Position numbers and translations under genes: made by a program. Below are positions 7,631-16,289 of a stretch of DNA of 54,306 bases, one piece after another. The notes below the pieces were generated by a model. It was given only the letters and a program-made list of their open reading frames with translations. It was not told the origin of the DNA and searched no databases. The first letter of the stretch is position 1. Every line of letters begins with the position of its first letter. The stretch is taken from positions 1 through 54,306 of the forward strand of contig JASBSU010000048.1 of assembly GCA_030148725.1 (NCBI GenBank), given 5' to 3'. The DNA is from Hyphomicrobium sp. Lineage in GTDB: Bacteria; Pseudomonadota; Alphaproteobacteria; Rhizobiales; Hyphomicrobiaceae.

Positions 7631-9370
7631 TCAGACCGCCGCGCGCGCACCGACGCGCTGCTTGTCGTAAAGCTTCTTCTCGTCGTCGGCGATGGGAACG
7701 ACGTAGGGAGCGATGGCGCGCTTCTCGCTGGTCATGCGCCCGGCACGCTTGGAAAGCAGCGTATGGCAGAACCAGTCATTGTCGTTCTTTTCCGGGAAGT
7801 CCGTCCGCAGGTGATAGAGACCCCAACGGCTCTCGGCGCGATACAGCGAGGCGTGGGCTGCCATGTCCGCGCAATCTAGGATCGAGCTGGCCTCGAGTGC
7901 GCGCAGCAGCTCGTGAGCGTTACGTGCGATCATGGTGCGTTCCATGTCCTCACGCACCTCGGCGAACCTCTGCTGTGCCAGCTCGTATTTGCGTGCGACT
8001 TTCGGCGGTTGCAGGTAGTCGTTGACCAGCCGCCGCGTCTTGTACTCGATCTGGTTAGGCGGAATGCCGTCGTCGCGCCTTGTCGGCGCAAGAACACGCT
8101 CGCGCTCGCGCTCGACGTCGCCTCGATCGAACGCGGCCAGCTCATAACCGCTCGCGAACTCGGCGGCGTCCTTCCCGGCGACCGAGCCGTTGGTGAATGC
8201 CCCCAGCATGTAGTTGTGCGGGACGCTCGCCATGTCGCCGGCAGCATAAAGGCCGGGGATTGTCGTTCGGGCGTACTCGTCGACGAAGACTCCCGACGCA
8301 CTATGACCGCTGCAGAATCCGATCTCGGAAATGTGCATCTCGATCATCTGCCGCCGATAATCCGTGTGACGCCCGGCGTGAAACGCGCTGCGGCTCGGGC
8401 GCTCGACCCTATGCAGAATGTCCTCGATTTCGCCAACCGTATCCGCGTGCAGATGGTCGAGCTTAAGGAACACGGGGCCGTTGCCGGACTGAAGCTCGTT
8501 ATAGAACTCCAGCATCATCTGGCCCGACCAGTAGTCGCATTCGATGAAGCGCTGGCCCTTGTTGTTGGCGGTATAAGCTCCGAAGGGACCCGCGACGTAG
8601 GCGCACGCGGGGCCGTTGTAGTCCTTGATCAGCGGATTGATCTGGAAGCATTCGAGGTTCGCGAGCGCGGCGCCAGCATGATACGCCATCGCATAGCCGT
8701 CGCCTGAGTTCGCTGCATTCTCGTAGGTGCCGAACATATAGCCGGACGTCGGCAGCCCAAGCCTGCCCGCCGCGCCCATGCACAGGACGACGGCCTTGGC
8801 ACGAACGACCAGCAGCTCTCCCGATCTGGTGTTCACGGCGATCGCTCCGGCGATCCGGCCATCTCCAACCAGCAGACGCGTCGCCATGAAGCGATTGGAA
8901 ATCAGCAGGCGCGCCCGCCGGAGCTGACGGTAGAGCGCCTTCTTGACCGTCTCTCCGTTCGGCATCGGCAGCACGTAAGTGCCGATGTGGTGCACTTTCT
9001 TGACCGCAAAGTCGCCGTTCGCCGTCTTCTGGAACCGGATACCGTAGCTGTCGAGCTCCTCGATGATCGAGTAGCAGGTCTGGGCGTATTTCAGCACCGG
9101 CTTCTGGTCGACGATGCCGTCGTTGGCGATCGTGATTTCCTTGGTGTACTGCTCCGGAGTTGCATACCCCGGCACGACGGCGTTGTTGAGCCCATCCATG
9201 CCCATGGAGATGGCGCCCGAGCGCTTCACATTCGCCTTTTCGAGCAGGATCACTGTCGACTTTGGATTTGCGAGCTTGGCTTTGAGCGCGGCCATCGGAC
9301 CGGCTGTACCGCCACCGATGACCAGCACGTCACAACTGACCTCGGTCTGGTTGTCGAGAATATCGTCCAT
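7631..9370 (-). CDS. AprA-like FAD oxidoreductase (fumarate reductase/APS reductase superfamily)
   Basis: The 579-residue flavoprotein has an FAD Rossmann motif (VLVIGGGTAGP, residues 15-25), LLEKANVKRSGA, and a C-terminal FAD site with PGLYAAGDM (372-380). The C-terminal part, with ESRWGLYHLRTDFPEKND near 513, follows AprA (the APS reductase alpha subunit) rather than fumarate reductase, as does the adjacent AprB-like ferredoxin. A histidine equivalent to the AprA active site is kept in GHSASG (355-360). The segment around NPLIKDYNG (245-253) lacks the arginines that, from memory of Archaeoglobus AprA, contact APS. I therefore expect a related redox reaction on a different, perhaps sulfur-containing, substrate. 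The start at 9370 avoids overlap with the DUF971 gene. Genuine APS reductase is the main alternative. Confidence 0.85.
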   Translation of the reverse strand: MDDILDNQTEVSCDVLVIGGGTAGPMAALKAKLANPKSTVILLEKANVKRSGAISMGMDGLNNAVVPGYATPEQYTKEITIANDGIVDQKPVLKYAQTCYSIIEELDSYGIRFQKTANGDFAVKKVHHIGTYVLPMPNGETVKKALYRQLRRARLLISNRFMATRLLVGDGRIAGAIAVNTRSGELLVVRAKAVVLCMGAAGRLGLPTSGYMFGTYENAANSGDGYAMAYHAGAALANLECFQINPLIKDYNGPACAYVAGPFGAYTANNKGQRFIECDYWSGQMMLEFYNELQSGNGPVFLKLDHLHADTVGEIEDILHRVERPSRSAFHAGRHTDYRRQMIEMHISEIGFCSGHSASGVFVDEYARTTIPGLYAAGDMASVPHNYMLGAFTNGSVAGKDAAEFASGYELAAFDRGDVERERERVLAPTRRDDGIPPNQIEYKTRRLVNDYLQPPKVARKYELAQQRFAEVREDMERTMIARNAHELLRALEASSILDCADMAAHASLYRAESRWGLYHLRTDFPEKNDNDWFCHTLLSKRAGRMTSEKRAIAPYVVPIADDEKKLYDKQRVGARAAV

Positions 9371-9378
9371 GCAGGCTT

Positions 9379-9702
9379 TCAGATTACCTCGTCGGCATCG
9401 GATGCGATGAAGTCCGCCATCTGCGGCCGCATGCAAAGCTCGAGCAGCATCGGCCATGGAAAGACGCCGCCATGCGCGTCATGAGAAAACGCGACGTGCA
9501 GCCCATAACCGACGTCGGCGAGCCCCGTGACCGCCAGACCGGCGGGATGCGGGGCAGCGCCATCGAGGCGGCGCCGCTTGGCTTTTGCTCCCGGGCATGC
9601 ATCCCAAAGCGTTTCGGCGGCAATGGTGCGCTTTCGCCCGTCAGCCAGCGAGATGGTCGCGGCTCTGCCTCCGGGCGTGAGATGGATCGTTGGCTTGGTC
9701 AT
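9379..9702 (-). CDS. DUF971-domain protein
   Basis: This 107-residue protein carries a single DUF971 domain, the fold found at the N-terminus of gamma-butyrobetaine hydroxylase and fused to some Mrp/ApbC Fe-S carriers. Recognisable are the opening ...LADGRKRTIAAETL, a central GYGLHVAFSHDAHGGVFPW and a C-terminal helix. Stand-alone members have been associated with Fe-S or metal handling, but no reaction is established. It is the first gene of the AprA-like operon, ending 8 bp before the flavoprotein start, so a role in maturing that enzyme is a reasonable guess. The ATG at 9702 is preferred because upstream residues to 9762 do not resemble the family. Confidence 0.8.
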   Translation of the reverse strand: MTKPTIHLTPGGRAATISLADGRKRTIAAETLWDACPGAKAKRRRLDGAAPHPAGLAVTGLADVGYGLHVAFSHDAHGGVFPWPMLLELCMRPQMADFIASDADEVI

Positions 9703-9758
9703 GTGGCTCTTTAAGCTGCGGTGCGATCCAAGATCGCTCCATAGCGGCGGTCGCCCTA

Positions 9759-9770
9759 GCAATTAATTGC
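9759..9770. promoter_or_regulatory. Palindrome GCAATTAATTGC upstream of the DUF971/AprA-like operon
   Basis: This perfect 12-bp palindrome is identical to 5548-5559. It is centred about 62 bp upstream of the DUF971 ATG, a typical position for Crp/Fnr-class or repressor sites. The 9703-9905 gap also serves the divergent metallophosphoesterase gene. Confidence 0.6.
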
Positions 9771-9905
9771 AGCGCGATAGCGCAACGGCTCATGCGTGAC
9801 GTAGCTAGCTGAAATCACAAAAAGCGCGAAGCAAATCACGATCTAATATTTGCCCGGGGCTTGGCGAGTCGGCACATCAGGTGCGAGTTGCACCCTGGGG
9901 ACATC

Positions 9906-11078
9906 ATGAGCCTGCAATCCGCCGACGCCGTTGACGCGGCCGAAACCTTTCATTTGTGGGTCTTTTCCGACGCTCACGTTGCCACTGACCGTGCAGTATC
10001 AGCCGCGATCCGCAACGGCATGGGGTTCATTCCGCCCGCCGGATATCCCGAGAGCCTCGCGAATGCGCTACGCCATTCAGAGGAGGGTGGAGAACTGGGT
10101 GGACCAGCGTTCCGTTGGGATATCGCGCTCGACCTCGGCGACAATGCTGGTCTTTGGGATCTTCCGAACGACGAGCAGGGCAGAGAGGTGGTGCGCCAGC
10201 TCGGCGTTCTGAAGCAGCACGGGCGGGAGCATATCTATCCGATTGCCGGCAATCATGATGCCTCGCCCGGAGATGCGGCGTCGAGCCTCGGCAAGCCCGC
10301 AAACTGGTGGTTCCGCAAATGGGTCGATCCGGTCGGCGAGCACCCGGAAACGTCCGGCGTCGAGCCGGCGCGCCGCCCCTATCCGATAGAAGGCACGTGG
10401 GAGCGATACGTCTTCAAGGTCGGCAACATCCGCTTCCTTATGATGAGCGACCGCAACGACCTGCCGTATCCAGTTGGCAGGCAGGAATCGGGCGGGGGAT
10501 CGCCGGCAGGTGCGGTGACCGGCGAGACATGGGAATGGTGGCAGCGGCAGGTCGAGGAAGCGCGCGAAAGCAACGAGATCGTCGTCAGCGCGCATCACCA
10601 CATGCTGCGCGAGACAACCGTGGCGTCAGGCGATTACGAGGGCGTTTCACGCTATCCGGACGGCCGCTACCGGCATGGGCGGTATCACGGTGTCGACGGC
10701 GTGCCGGAAGGCGCATCATACCTCTATTTCGTAGACGATGAGCCCAAGGCGCAGCGTTTCGAGCGCTACCTCGCTGAAAACCCCGGTGCGGTCGACATCT
10801 GGCTTGGCGGTCACACGCACACCTATCCGGACGACATCGTAAGCGGCCGCAGCCATATCGAGCGCAAGTGGGGAACGAGCTTCGTCAATTGCGCGCAACT
10901 CTCAAAGTACCATTCATTCGTCACCTGCCCGCCGATGAGCCGGCATTTCACCTTCACCGCTGGGTCACCGCTCGTGCGCGTCCGGTGCTACCTGCACGAC
11001 GACAGTTATGCACAACAAGGCTGGTACGCGCCGGCAGAACGCGTGCTCGAGCTTGGAAAGCCATTCAAACCGGCGTGA
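9906..11078 (+). CDS. Calcineurin-like metallophosphoesterase
   Basis: The 390-residue protein has all five metallophosphoesterase metal-site motifs in order: D-x-H (SDAH, residues 21-24), GDN (LGDN), GNHD, a histidine cluster (SAHHHM) and GHTH. The family hydrolyses phosphomono- or phosphodiesters with a dinuclear metal centre. No signal peptide or membrane segment is evident, so a cytosolic enzyme is likely. I chose the ATG at 9906, after a GGGGA element, over the ATG at 9861. It is followed on the same strand by an ABC importer and is divergent from the AprA-like operon. The substrate is unknown; a nucleotide-like or organic phosphate/sulfate ester imported by the neighbouring transporter is possible. 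Confidence 0.85.
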   Translation: MSLQSADAVDAAETFHLWVFSDAHVATDRAVSAAIRNGMGFIPPAGYPESLANALRHSEEGGELGGPAFRWDIALDLGDNAGLWDLPNDEQGREVVRQLGVLKQHGREHIYPIAGNHDASPGDAASSLGKPANWWFRKWVDPVGEHPETSGVEPARRPYPIEGTWERYVFKVGNIRFLMMSDRNDLPYPVGRQESGGGSPAGAVTGETWEWWQRQVEEARESNEIVVSAHHHMLRETTVASGDYEGVSRYPDGRYRHGRYHGVDGVPEGASYLYFVDDEPKAQRFERYLAENPGAVDIWLGGHTHTYPDDIVSGRSHIERKWGTSFVNCAQLSKYHSFVTCPPMSRHFTFTAGSPLVRVRCYLHDDSYAQQGWYAPAERVLELGKPFKPA

Positions 11079-11228
11079 GCGCAATTCGAGTTCGCTATGT
11101 TAGGCATCACTCGTACACCAACGCAGCGCTTAGCGAGCGGGCTGCAATGGTTCCCACGATTTCTTCGTTCACGTGCTGGTTAACCGATCGTAGTGATCAG
11201 ATGATCAACTTCGACGGCGGGCACACCA

Positions 11229-12110
11229 GTGGCGCGAGGCACTTCGCCAAATACGTTTCGCGCGGCACAGCGACCCGCAGGCACGCCGCTCGGTCATGCA
11301 CCTCATCTGCACGTGGTCGGGGCTGAAGCCAGATCGCAAGCCGAGTCGGCGCCCCGCCTGCATCTCGACAACGTCACGGTACGCTTCAGTTCGCGTGCCG
11401 TCCCGGCAGTCGAGGATATTTCTCTCTCCATAGGCCGCGGAGAGTTCGTCGCGCTCCTCGGCCCGAGCGGCTGCGGAAAGTCGACGCTGCTCAACGTCTT
11501 GGCCGGCTTCTGCTCGCCCACACAGGGACACGTGCACCTCGACGGGGAGCCGCTGACGGCGCCGTCGGCAAAGTGCGGCGTCGTTTTTCAGAAGCACTCG
11601 CTTTTTCCCTGGATGACGGCGCTTGACAATGTTGCGTTCGGACCGCGGCGGCTCGGCATGCCCGATCCCCGGCGCATCGCCCAGGAACTGCTCGATACCG
11701 TCGGGCTCGGCCATGTCGCCAACTCGTGGCCGTCGAGCCTTTCCGGCGGGATGCAGCAACGCGTAGGCATTGCGCGGGCGCTGGCGACGCGACCACCGGT
11801 TCTGTTGATGGACGAGCCGTTCGGCGCGCTCGACGCGCAGACGCGTTCGCTGATGCAGGAAGAGCTGCTGTCGATCTGGGACAAGCTGCGCCCGACGGTC
11901 GTCTTCGTTACGCATGACATCGAGGAAGCGATCTTCCTTGCCGATCGCGTGGTCGTCATGCAGGCATTCCCCGGCAGGATTGCGCAGGAGTTCGCAATTC
12001 CTTTCATGCGTCCGCGCTCGGCCGAGATTATGGACAGTGCGAAGTTCATCGAGAGTCGGCGCGAGATCGCCGACATCATTCGCATCGAGGCACGGAAATC
12101 ATTCCGATGA
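11229..12110 (+). CDS. NitT/TauT-family ABC transporter, ATP-binding protein (system 2)
   Basis: This 293-residue ATPase has Walker A (GPSGCGKST), Q-loop VFQKHSLFPW, signature LSGGMQQR, Walker B LLMDEP and switch FVTHD, and belongs with SsuB/TauB/NrtD proteins. The listed start is a GTG at 11229. The first ~40 residues are not family-like, and a GTG at 11313 is a shorter alternative without a good ribosome site, so the start is uncertain. It overlaps the permease start by 4 bp (ATGA) and forms a transport unit with the next two genes. Confidence 0.92.
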   Translation: MARGTSPNTFRAAQRPAGTPLGHAPHLHVVGAEARSQAESAPRLHLDNVTVRFSSRAVPAVEDISLSIGRGEFVALLGPSGCGKSTLLNVLAGFCSPTQGHVHLDGEPLTAPSAKCGVVFQKHSLFPWMTALDNVAFGPRRLGMPDPRRIAQELLDTVGLGHVANSWPSSLSGGMQQRVGIARALATRPPVLLMDEPFGALDAQTRSLMQEELLSIWDKLRPTVVFVTHDIEEAIFLADRVVVMQAFPGRIAQEFAIPFMRPRSAEIMDSAKFIESRREIADIIRIEARKSFR

Positions 12111-12889
12111 GGGGCGTATTGCGCCAGTATGCATCGACGGGATCTGCGCTGTTACTCGGGACGGCCGGTCTGACGATCTTCACCGGCGTCTGGGCCTTGG
12201 CCGCGGCCAATCTCAACAACGAGGTCCTGCTGCCCTCACCGCTGTCGGTCGTCTATACCTACGCCGAGCTGCTCACCGACGGCTCGCTTCTAGGCGATGT
12301 GCGTGCCAGCATCGTCCGCGTCTTCGCCGGCTTCTTCATAGCATCCAGCATCGCGGTGCCGCTGGCCTTGATCCTCGCTTACTCGCGCGTCCTGCGCGGT
12401 CTCGTGATGCCACTGATCGCCCTCATACGGCCGATTCCGCCTATCGCGTGGATCCCGCTTGCCATCCTCTGGATGGGCCTCGGCGATCCGCCGAGCTACT
12501 TCATCACCTCGATCGCAGCGTTCTTCCCGATCTTCCTCAACTCTTTCGCGGGTGGCACGTCGCTGCAGCAGGAGCACGTCAACGCCGCGCGCTCGCTCGG
12601 CGCGGGGCCCGTGGCGTTGCTCGGAACGGTGATGCTGCCTTCGGCGCTGCCGATGATCGTCACCGGCCTGCGCATCGGACTTGGACAAGCGTGGATGGCT
12701 GTGGTTACGGCCGAGCTCATCGCTGCCCAATCGGGCCTCGGCTACATGATCCAGATCAGTCGCCTCAGCCTCGAGACTTCTCGCGTTCTCGTCGGCATGA
12801 CGGTCATCGGCCTTCTCGGCGCGGTGATGATCGGCGCCCTCGGCGTCCTTGAACGGCGCGTCATCGTGCCTTGGAACAACCCACGCTAA
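12107..12889 (+). CDS. NitT/TauT-family ABC transporter, permease (system 2)
   Basis: This 260-residue inner-membrane permease has six predicted membrane segments and the permease coupling loop (QQEHVNAARSLGAG ... LPSALPMIVTGL). RPIPPIAWIPLAILWMGLG is the usual family segment in the middle. It is translationally coupled to the ATPase by a 4-bp overlap and is followed 17 bp later by the substrate-binding protein. The order ATPase-permease-binding protein is the reverse of system 1, so the two clusters are not simple local duplicates. Confidence 0.93.
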   Translation: MRGVLRQYASTGSALLLGTAGLTIFTGVWALAAANLNNEVLLPSPLSVVYTYAELLTDGSLLGDVRASIVRVFAGFFIASSIAVPLALILAYSRVLRGLVMPLIALIRPIPPIAWIPLAILWMGLGDPPSYFITSIAAFFPIFLNSFAGGTSLQQEHVNAARSLGAGPVALLGTVMLPSALPMIVTGLRIGLGQAWMAVVTAELIAAQSGLGYMIQISRLSLETSRVLVGMTVIGLLGAVMIGALGVLERRVIVPWNNPR

Positions 12890-12906
12890 CAAAGGAAAAA
12901 CTGAAA

Positions 12907-13854
12907 ATGTCACGACTACGCGTATTCGCTTTGCGTGCCGCTATAGCGGGTGTCTTCGGTGTGCTGGCATTCGGTGCGGCGAAGGCTGAGGATACGAAGA
13001 TCCGCATCGGCTACCCGTCCGGCATGAACGGTCAGGTGCCGGTCGTTCTGGAGAAGGCGGGCATTGCGCCCAAGCATCAGCTGGCTGCCGAGTTCACCGG
13101 CTTCCAGTATGGCCCGCCGATGATGGAGGGACTCGTCTCCGGCCAGCTCGACGCGGTCGTGACGAGCTTCCTGCCGCCGCTCAACCTATCTGCAAAAGCT
13201 CCCGGAACGATCAAGTTCGTGGCGACACTGGGTCAGTCGAGCCACTCGCTGCTGGTGCCCAAGGACAGCCCGGCAAAGACGCTGACGGATCTCAAGGGAA
13301 AGAAGATCGGTGTATCGGTGGGTTCTGAATCGCATCTCGATCTGATCCTATCTCTGAAGAAGGCCAATATCGATCCGAAGACAGATGTCGAACTCGTAAA
13401 CCTGCAGCCGAACGAACTTCCAGCCGCGTTGGAGAAGGGGCTCGTCGACTCAGCGCTGATCCGTCAGCCGCAGGTGCTGCGCCTCGAGGAGAGCCTCGGC
13501 GCCAAGAAGATCGAGACCTGGCCATTCCGCTTCACCTCAATCGTGCGCACGGAGTATCTCAACGCCAATCCGGACGCCGTGAAGCGCTATGTCGAGGCGC
13601 TGAAGGACGCAGTATTGTACATCGCCACCAATCCCGACCAGTCGGCGACCTGGTTCGCCGAGGCGCAGCGGCTCAATCCTGAGGTCGTGAAGAAGCTCGC
13701 AGACGAGAACCCGCTATACGCGGCCAAGGCGCGCGAGGACATCAAGATCGAGATCGACGAAAACTTTAAGACGCTGCTTGCCGAACGCCTCCAGGCCGCT
13801 ATCGACAACGGCCTCGTGAAGGCGAAGGTCGATCCGTCGACCCTCACGCAGTAA
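12907..13854 (+). CDS. ABC transporter substrate-binding protein (system 2), SsuA/TauA-like
   Basis: This 315-residue periplasmic binding protein has a Sec signal peptide ending AAKA|EDTKIRIGY. Family features are SLL VPKDSP and TLTDLKGKKIGVSVGS followed by a second lobe. I chose the ATG at 12907, which has AAAGGA upstream and begins the signal peptide, over the ATG at 12871 that lies inside the permease gene. Ordinary length for SsuA/TauA-type proteins, in contrast to the long system 1 protein. Ligand unknown. Confidence 0.91.
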   Translation: MSRLRVFALRAAIAGVFGVLAFGAAKAEDTKIRIGYPSGMNGQVPVVLEKAGIAPKHQLAAEFTGFQYGPPMMEGLVSGQLDAVVTSFLPPLNLSAKAPGTIKFVATLGQSSHSLLVPKDSPAKTLTDLKGKKIGVSVGSESHLDLILSLKKANIDPKTDVELVNLQPNELPAALEKGLVDSALIRQPQVLRLEESLGAKKIETWPFRFTSIVRTEYLNANPDAVKRYVEALKDAVLYIATNPDQSATWFAEAQRLNPEVVKKLADENPLYAAKAREDIKIEIDENFKTLLAERLQAAIDNGLVKAKVDPSTLTQ

Positions 13855-13862
13855 TTGCGATC

Positions 13863-13895
13863 ATCGGCCGCTGTCGCTGGGCGGCGGCCGATTTC
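13863..13895 (+). terminator. Intrinsic terminator after ABC system 2
   Basis: A perfect 9-bp stem (ATCGGCCGC at 13863-13871 with GCGGCCGAT at 13884-13892) is followed by a short T-run. It lies 9 bp after the binding-protein stop, in the gap before the convergent DUF3604 gene. Confidence 0.75.
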
Positions 13896-13898
13896 CCG

Positions 13899-16289
13899 CT
13901 AATCCACGAAGGTGATGAACAGCGGCGACGTCCATACCTTCTCGTCGTCGATCTGCCGGCCATGAATGTAGACGGGCCGAAAGCCGCGAGGCCCGTTGCC
14001 CGGTTCGATCTCGATATCGCCCTCGACCTCCAACGGCAACGGCGCGTCGCTCAAGCGCTCCAGCGCAAGAAACAGCCCTTCACCTCCGAGGTCGCGGCGA
14101 AGCTGTCCGGCGCTCAGAAGCTGTGCTCCCGTGACGTCCCAGTGAAAGAGCGGGTGATGTGAAAACGGGGTTTGGGCAAGCGCATCGCCGACTTTCTGAT
14201 ATTCGCCGATGGTGCCTTCGACGCTGATCGCGGTGTCGGGCAGGCCACTGACGTCCAGCTCGATGGTATCAGCATCCCCATAAGTCTCGGAGTTAAACAC
14301 GACCTCGGTAGCACCGCGGCGCCAGGCGGCCTCCTCGCGGTGCTCGAAGCCGTACGTCGTAACGGAATGAATGACGCCGTTGGTGATCCTGAGTATCCCC
14401 GACCACTTCGCCGCTCGGTAGCGATCTCTGATGCGCGCGCCGCCCCAACGCAGCCGGATGCGGCGAGTGCTGTAGCCAGCTTCTGCTTGCATGTTGCGTT
14501 CCCAGATAATGCCTGAGTGGTCATACGCGGCGAGATAGTCCCAAGCCGCATTGCCGAGCAGTCGGTAGCGGAGCCGGATCGGCCCCCGCGTCGTAAGCTC
14601 ATCTCCCTGGATCGCCCGGTCGGTTGAAAGCAGGCCGACAATGCGCTCGCCCGTGGTTGCCCATGTGTGGCGGGCGCGCAGAGCCCGTGCAATGTCCGAT
14701 CGCGTCAATGCATGTGCGATCACGCCGGTGAGGCCGCCGCGAACGCCGAATACCTGCGCGCCGGGCGCGCCGCCGCCGCATCGGCCGCGATGCTCATCGC
14801 CCGCCGCCGAGGCGCCGAGCTTATAACCGCGGGCGATGGCCTCCTGGTAGAACCAGCCGAAGTGTCCCCATATCGAGCCGATCTCGATAAGCCGTTCGAG
14901 CGCTGGATCATGCCAATCGAGGTTGGCGCGCCTGCCGCCGACATGCGGGATGAGGAGATGGCCTTCAGGGTCGTGGCCGTAGAGCTCCCAAAGATCATTC
15001 AGCGGCCATATGCCCGGCTCGATGGTGCTGCCTTGCATCTGCGCATTCCACTCGAATGATCGCGCCGAGCGTCCGTTCCGGTCGAAGGGAAACTCCGGGA
15101 TGCGGCCGTGCAGGAAGACGACGTTATGGTCGCCCCCCGCACAGGAGTTTCCGCACCATTCGGTACCGGGGAAAGCGACGAAGGCGCCGTCCTTATGCAG
15201 CCCGTGGATCAGGTCCACCGACTGTTGCCAGTTAGCCTCCGTGATGTTGAAGTCATTGGCGGTGTAACCCAACACATCCAGCCCGGCGACGTCACGGGCA
15301 TACGTGAGATTGTATTCGGTGCTGTTGATGCCGACCGTGTCATCGGAGTGGACGTGCAGGTCGGCAAACCACGCGCGCGGCTCGTTGATAGCAGGATCTA
15401 CCCTGATCAATGCCCGTGCAGGGGAGACCCGAGGCAAATTGGGAATGTGTGCGGTGATTGCAATCTCGCCGTCTGCATGGCCCGTGTCGAGATCGCGCTG
15501 GATCACGGCCCAGCCGAGTTCGGGAAAGGCAATGGCTTCACGGCGCTCGCCATCGGCTGAGGTGAAGCTAAGGACGATGCTATGTCCGAGTGCCGAGCAA
15601 ACGTTCCCCCAGACGTCGAACGCCCGGACGCGGACCGGCACCGTCTGTCCTGTGCGGGCAAGCCGCGGTGCGGCAATCGACAGCACTGCTGGCGCTCCAG
15701 CGACGAAGGAGATCTTCACATCTCCCGGCACTGCCGCGAACTTTGAAGTCCCGAGGGGATCGACGAACGCCCGGAACGTGAAGGCCTTCTCTTCGAACGT
15801 TTGTACGCGGGTTCCGGGTCCGCCGGCACGCCGATCGCCGAGCCGGACGGTAATGCGATCGCCTGGGTTGAGGTAGCCGTCGACGATGTCGATGAGCAGC
15901 GCCTTCTGAAAGGGCCGCTCGTGCCCCTTCTGGTCGAAGGCGATCTTCAGCGCCTGTACGGTTGCCGGGCTCTGACCCTCGACGAGGGCACCCGCCGCAT
16001 ACTCTGCCGAGACAAAGTTTGCAGCCTTAGGATCGCTGGTCTGGAACAGCGCCCAGTCGGTGGAGAACTTAAACGCAATCTTCAGACGCGCGCCATCGGC
16101 AATGCCGCTCGCACCGACAATGTAGTCGAGGATGATCTCATCCCACGTGCCGGCAACGAGCTGGTCGTGCGAGCAACTGAGCTTGCCGAGGAAGGGGAGC
16201 GCCTCAACTCGCCGCTGCAGGGTGCGCGGGAAGACTTGTGCGCTCGCTGCAGGGCTGTTGCCTTGGCTCCAAGCTGAGTTGTCGTGCAT
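13899..16289 (-). CDS. DUF3604 protein (PHP-like metal-dependent hydrolase)
   Basis: This 796-residue protein has an N-terminal beta-rich region (~1-320, with Ig-like segments such as RTGQTVPVRVRAFDVWGNV). A PHP/DUF3604-type domain follows: ADLHVHSDD as metal ligands, then FPGTEWCGN, DHNVVFL and a PHVGGR loop. DUF3604 proteins are widespread, poorly characterised members of the PHP metallohydrolase superfamily; PHP enzymes cleave phosphoesters. No signal peptide is evident. It converges on ABC system 2 and shares the neighbourhood with a metallophosphoesterase, suggesting degradation of an imported ester. Opposite orientation means it has its own promoter in the 578-bp gap to its right. Confidence 0.85.
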   Translation of the reverse strand: MHDNSAWSQGNSPAASAQVFPRTLQRRVEALPFLGKLSCSHDQLVAGTWDEIILDYIVGASGIADGARLKIAFKFSTDWALFQTSDPKAANFVSAEYAAGALVEGQSPATVQALKIAFDQKGHERPFQKALLIDIVDGYLNPGDRITVRLGDRRAGGPGTRVQTFEEKAFTFRAFVDPLGTSKFAAVPGDVKISFVAGAPAVLSIAAPRLARTGQTVPVRVRAFDVWGNVCSALGHSIVLSFTSADGERREAIAFPELGWAVIQRDLDTGHADGEIAITAHIPNLPRVSPARALIRVDPAINEPRAWFADLHVHSDDTVGINSTEYNLTYARDVAGLDVLGYTANDFNITEANWQQSVDLIHGLHKDGAFVAFPGTEWCGNSCAGGDHNVVFLHGRIPEFPFDRNGRSARSFEWNAQMQGSTIEPGIWPLNDLWELYGHDPEGHLLIPHVGGRRANLDWHDPALERLIEIGSIWGHFGWFYQEAIARGYKLGASAAGDEHRGRCGGGAPGAQVFGVRGGLTGVIAHALTRSDIARALRARHTWATTGERIVGLLSTDRAIQGDELTTRGPIRLRYRLLGNAAWDYLAAYDHSGIIWERNMQAEAGYSTRRIRLRWGGARIRDRYRAAKWSGILRITNGVIHSVTTYGFEHREEAAWRRGATEVVFNSETYGDADTIELDVSGLPDTAISVEGTIGEYQKVGDALAQTPFSHHPLFHWDVTGAQLLSAGQLRRDLGGEGLFLALERLSDAPLPLEVEGDIEIEPGNGPRGFRPVYIHGRQIDDEKVWTSPLFITFVD

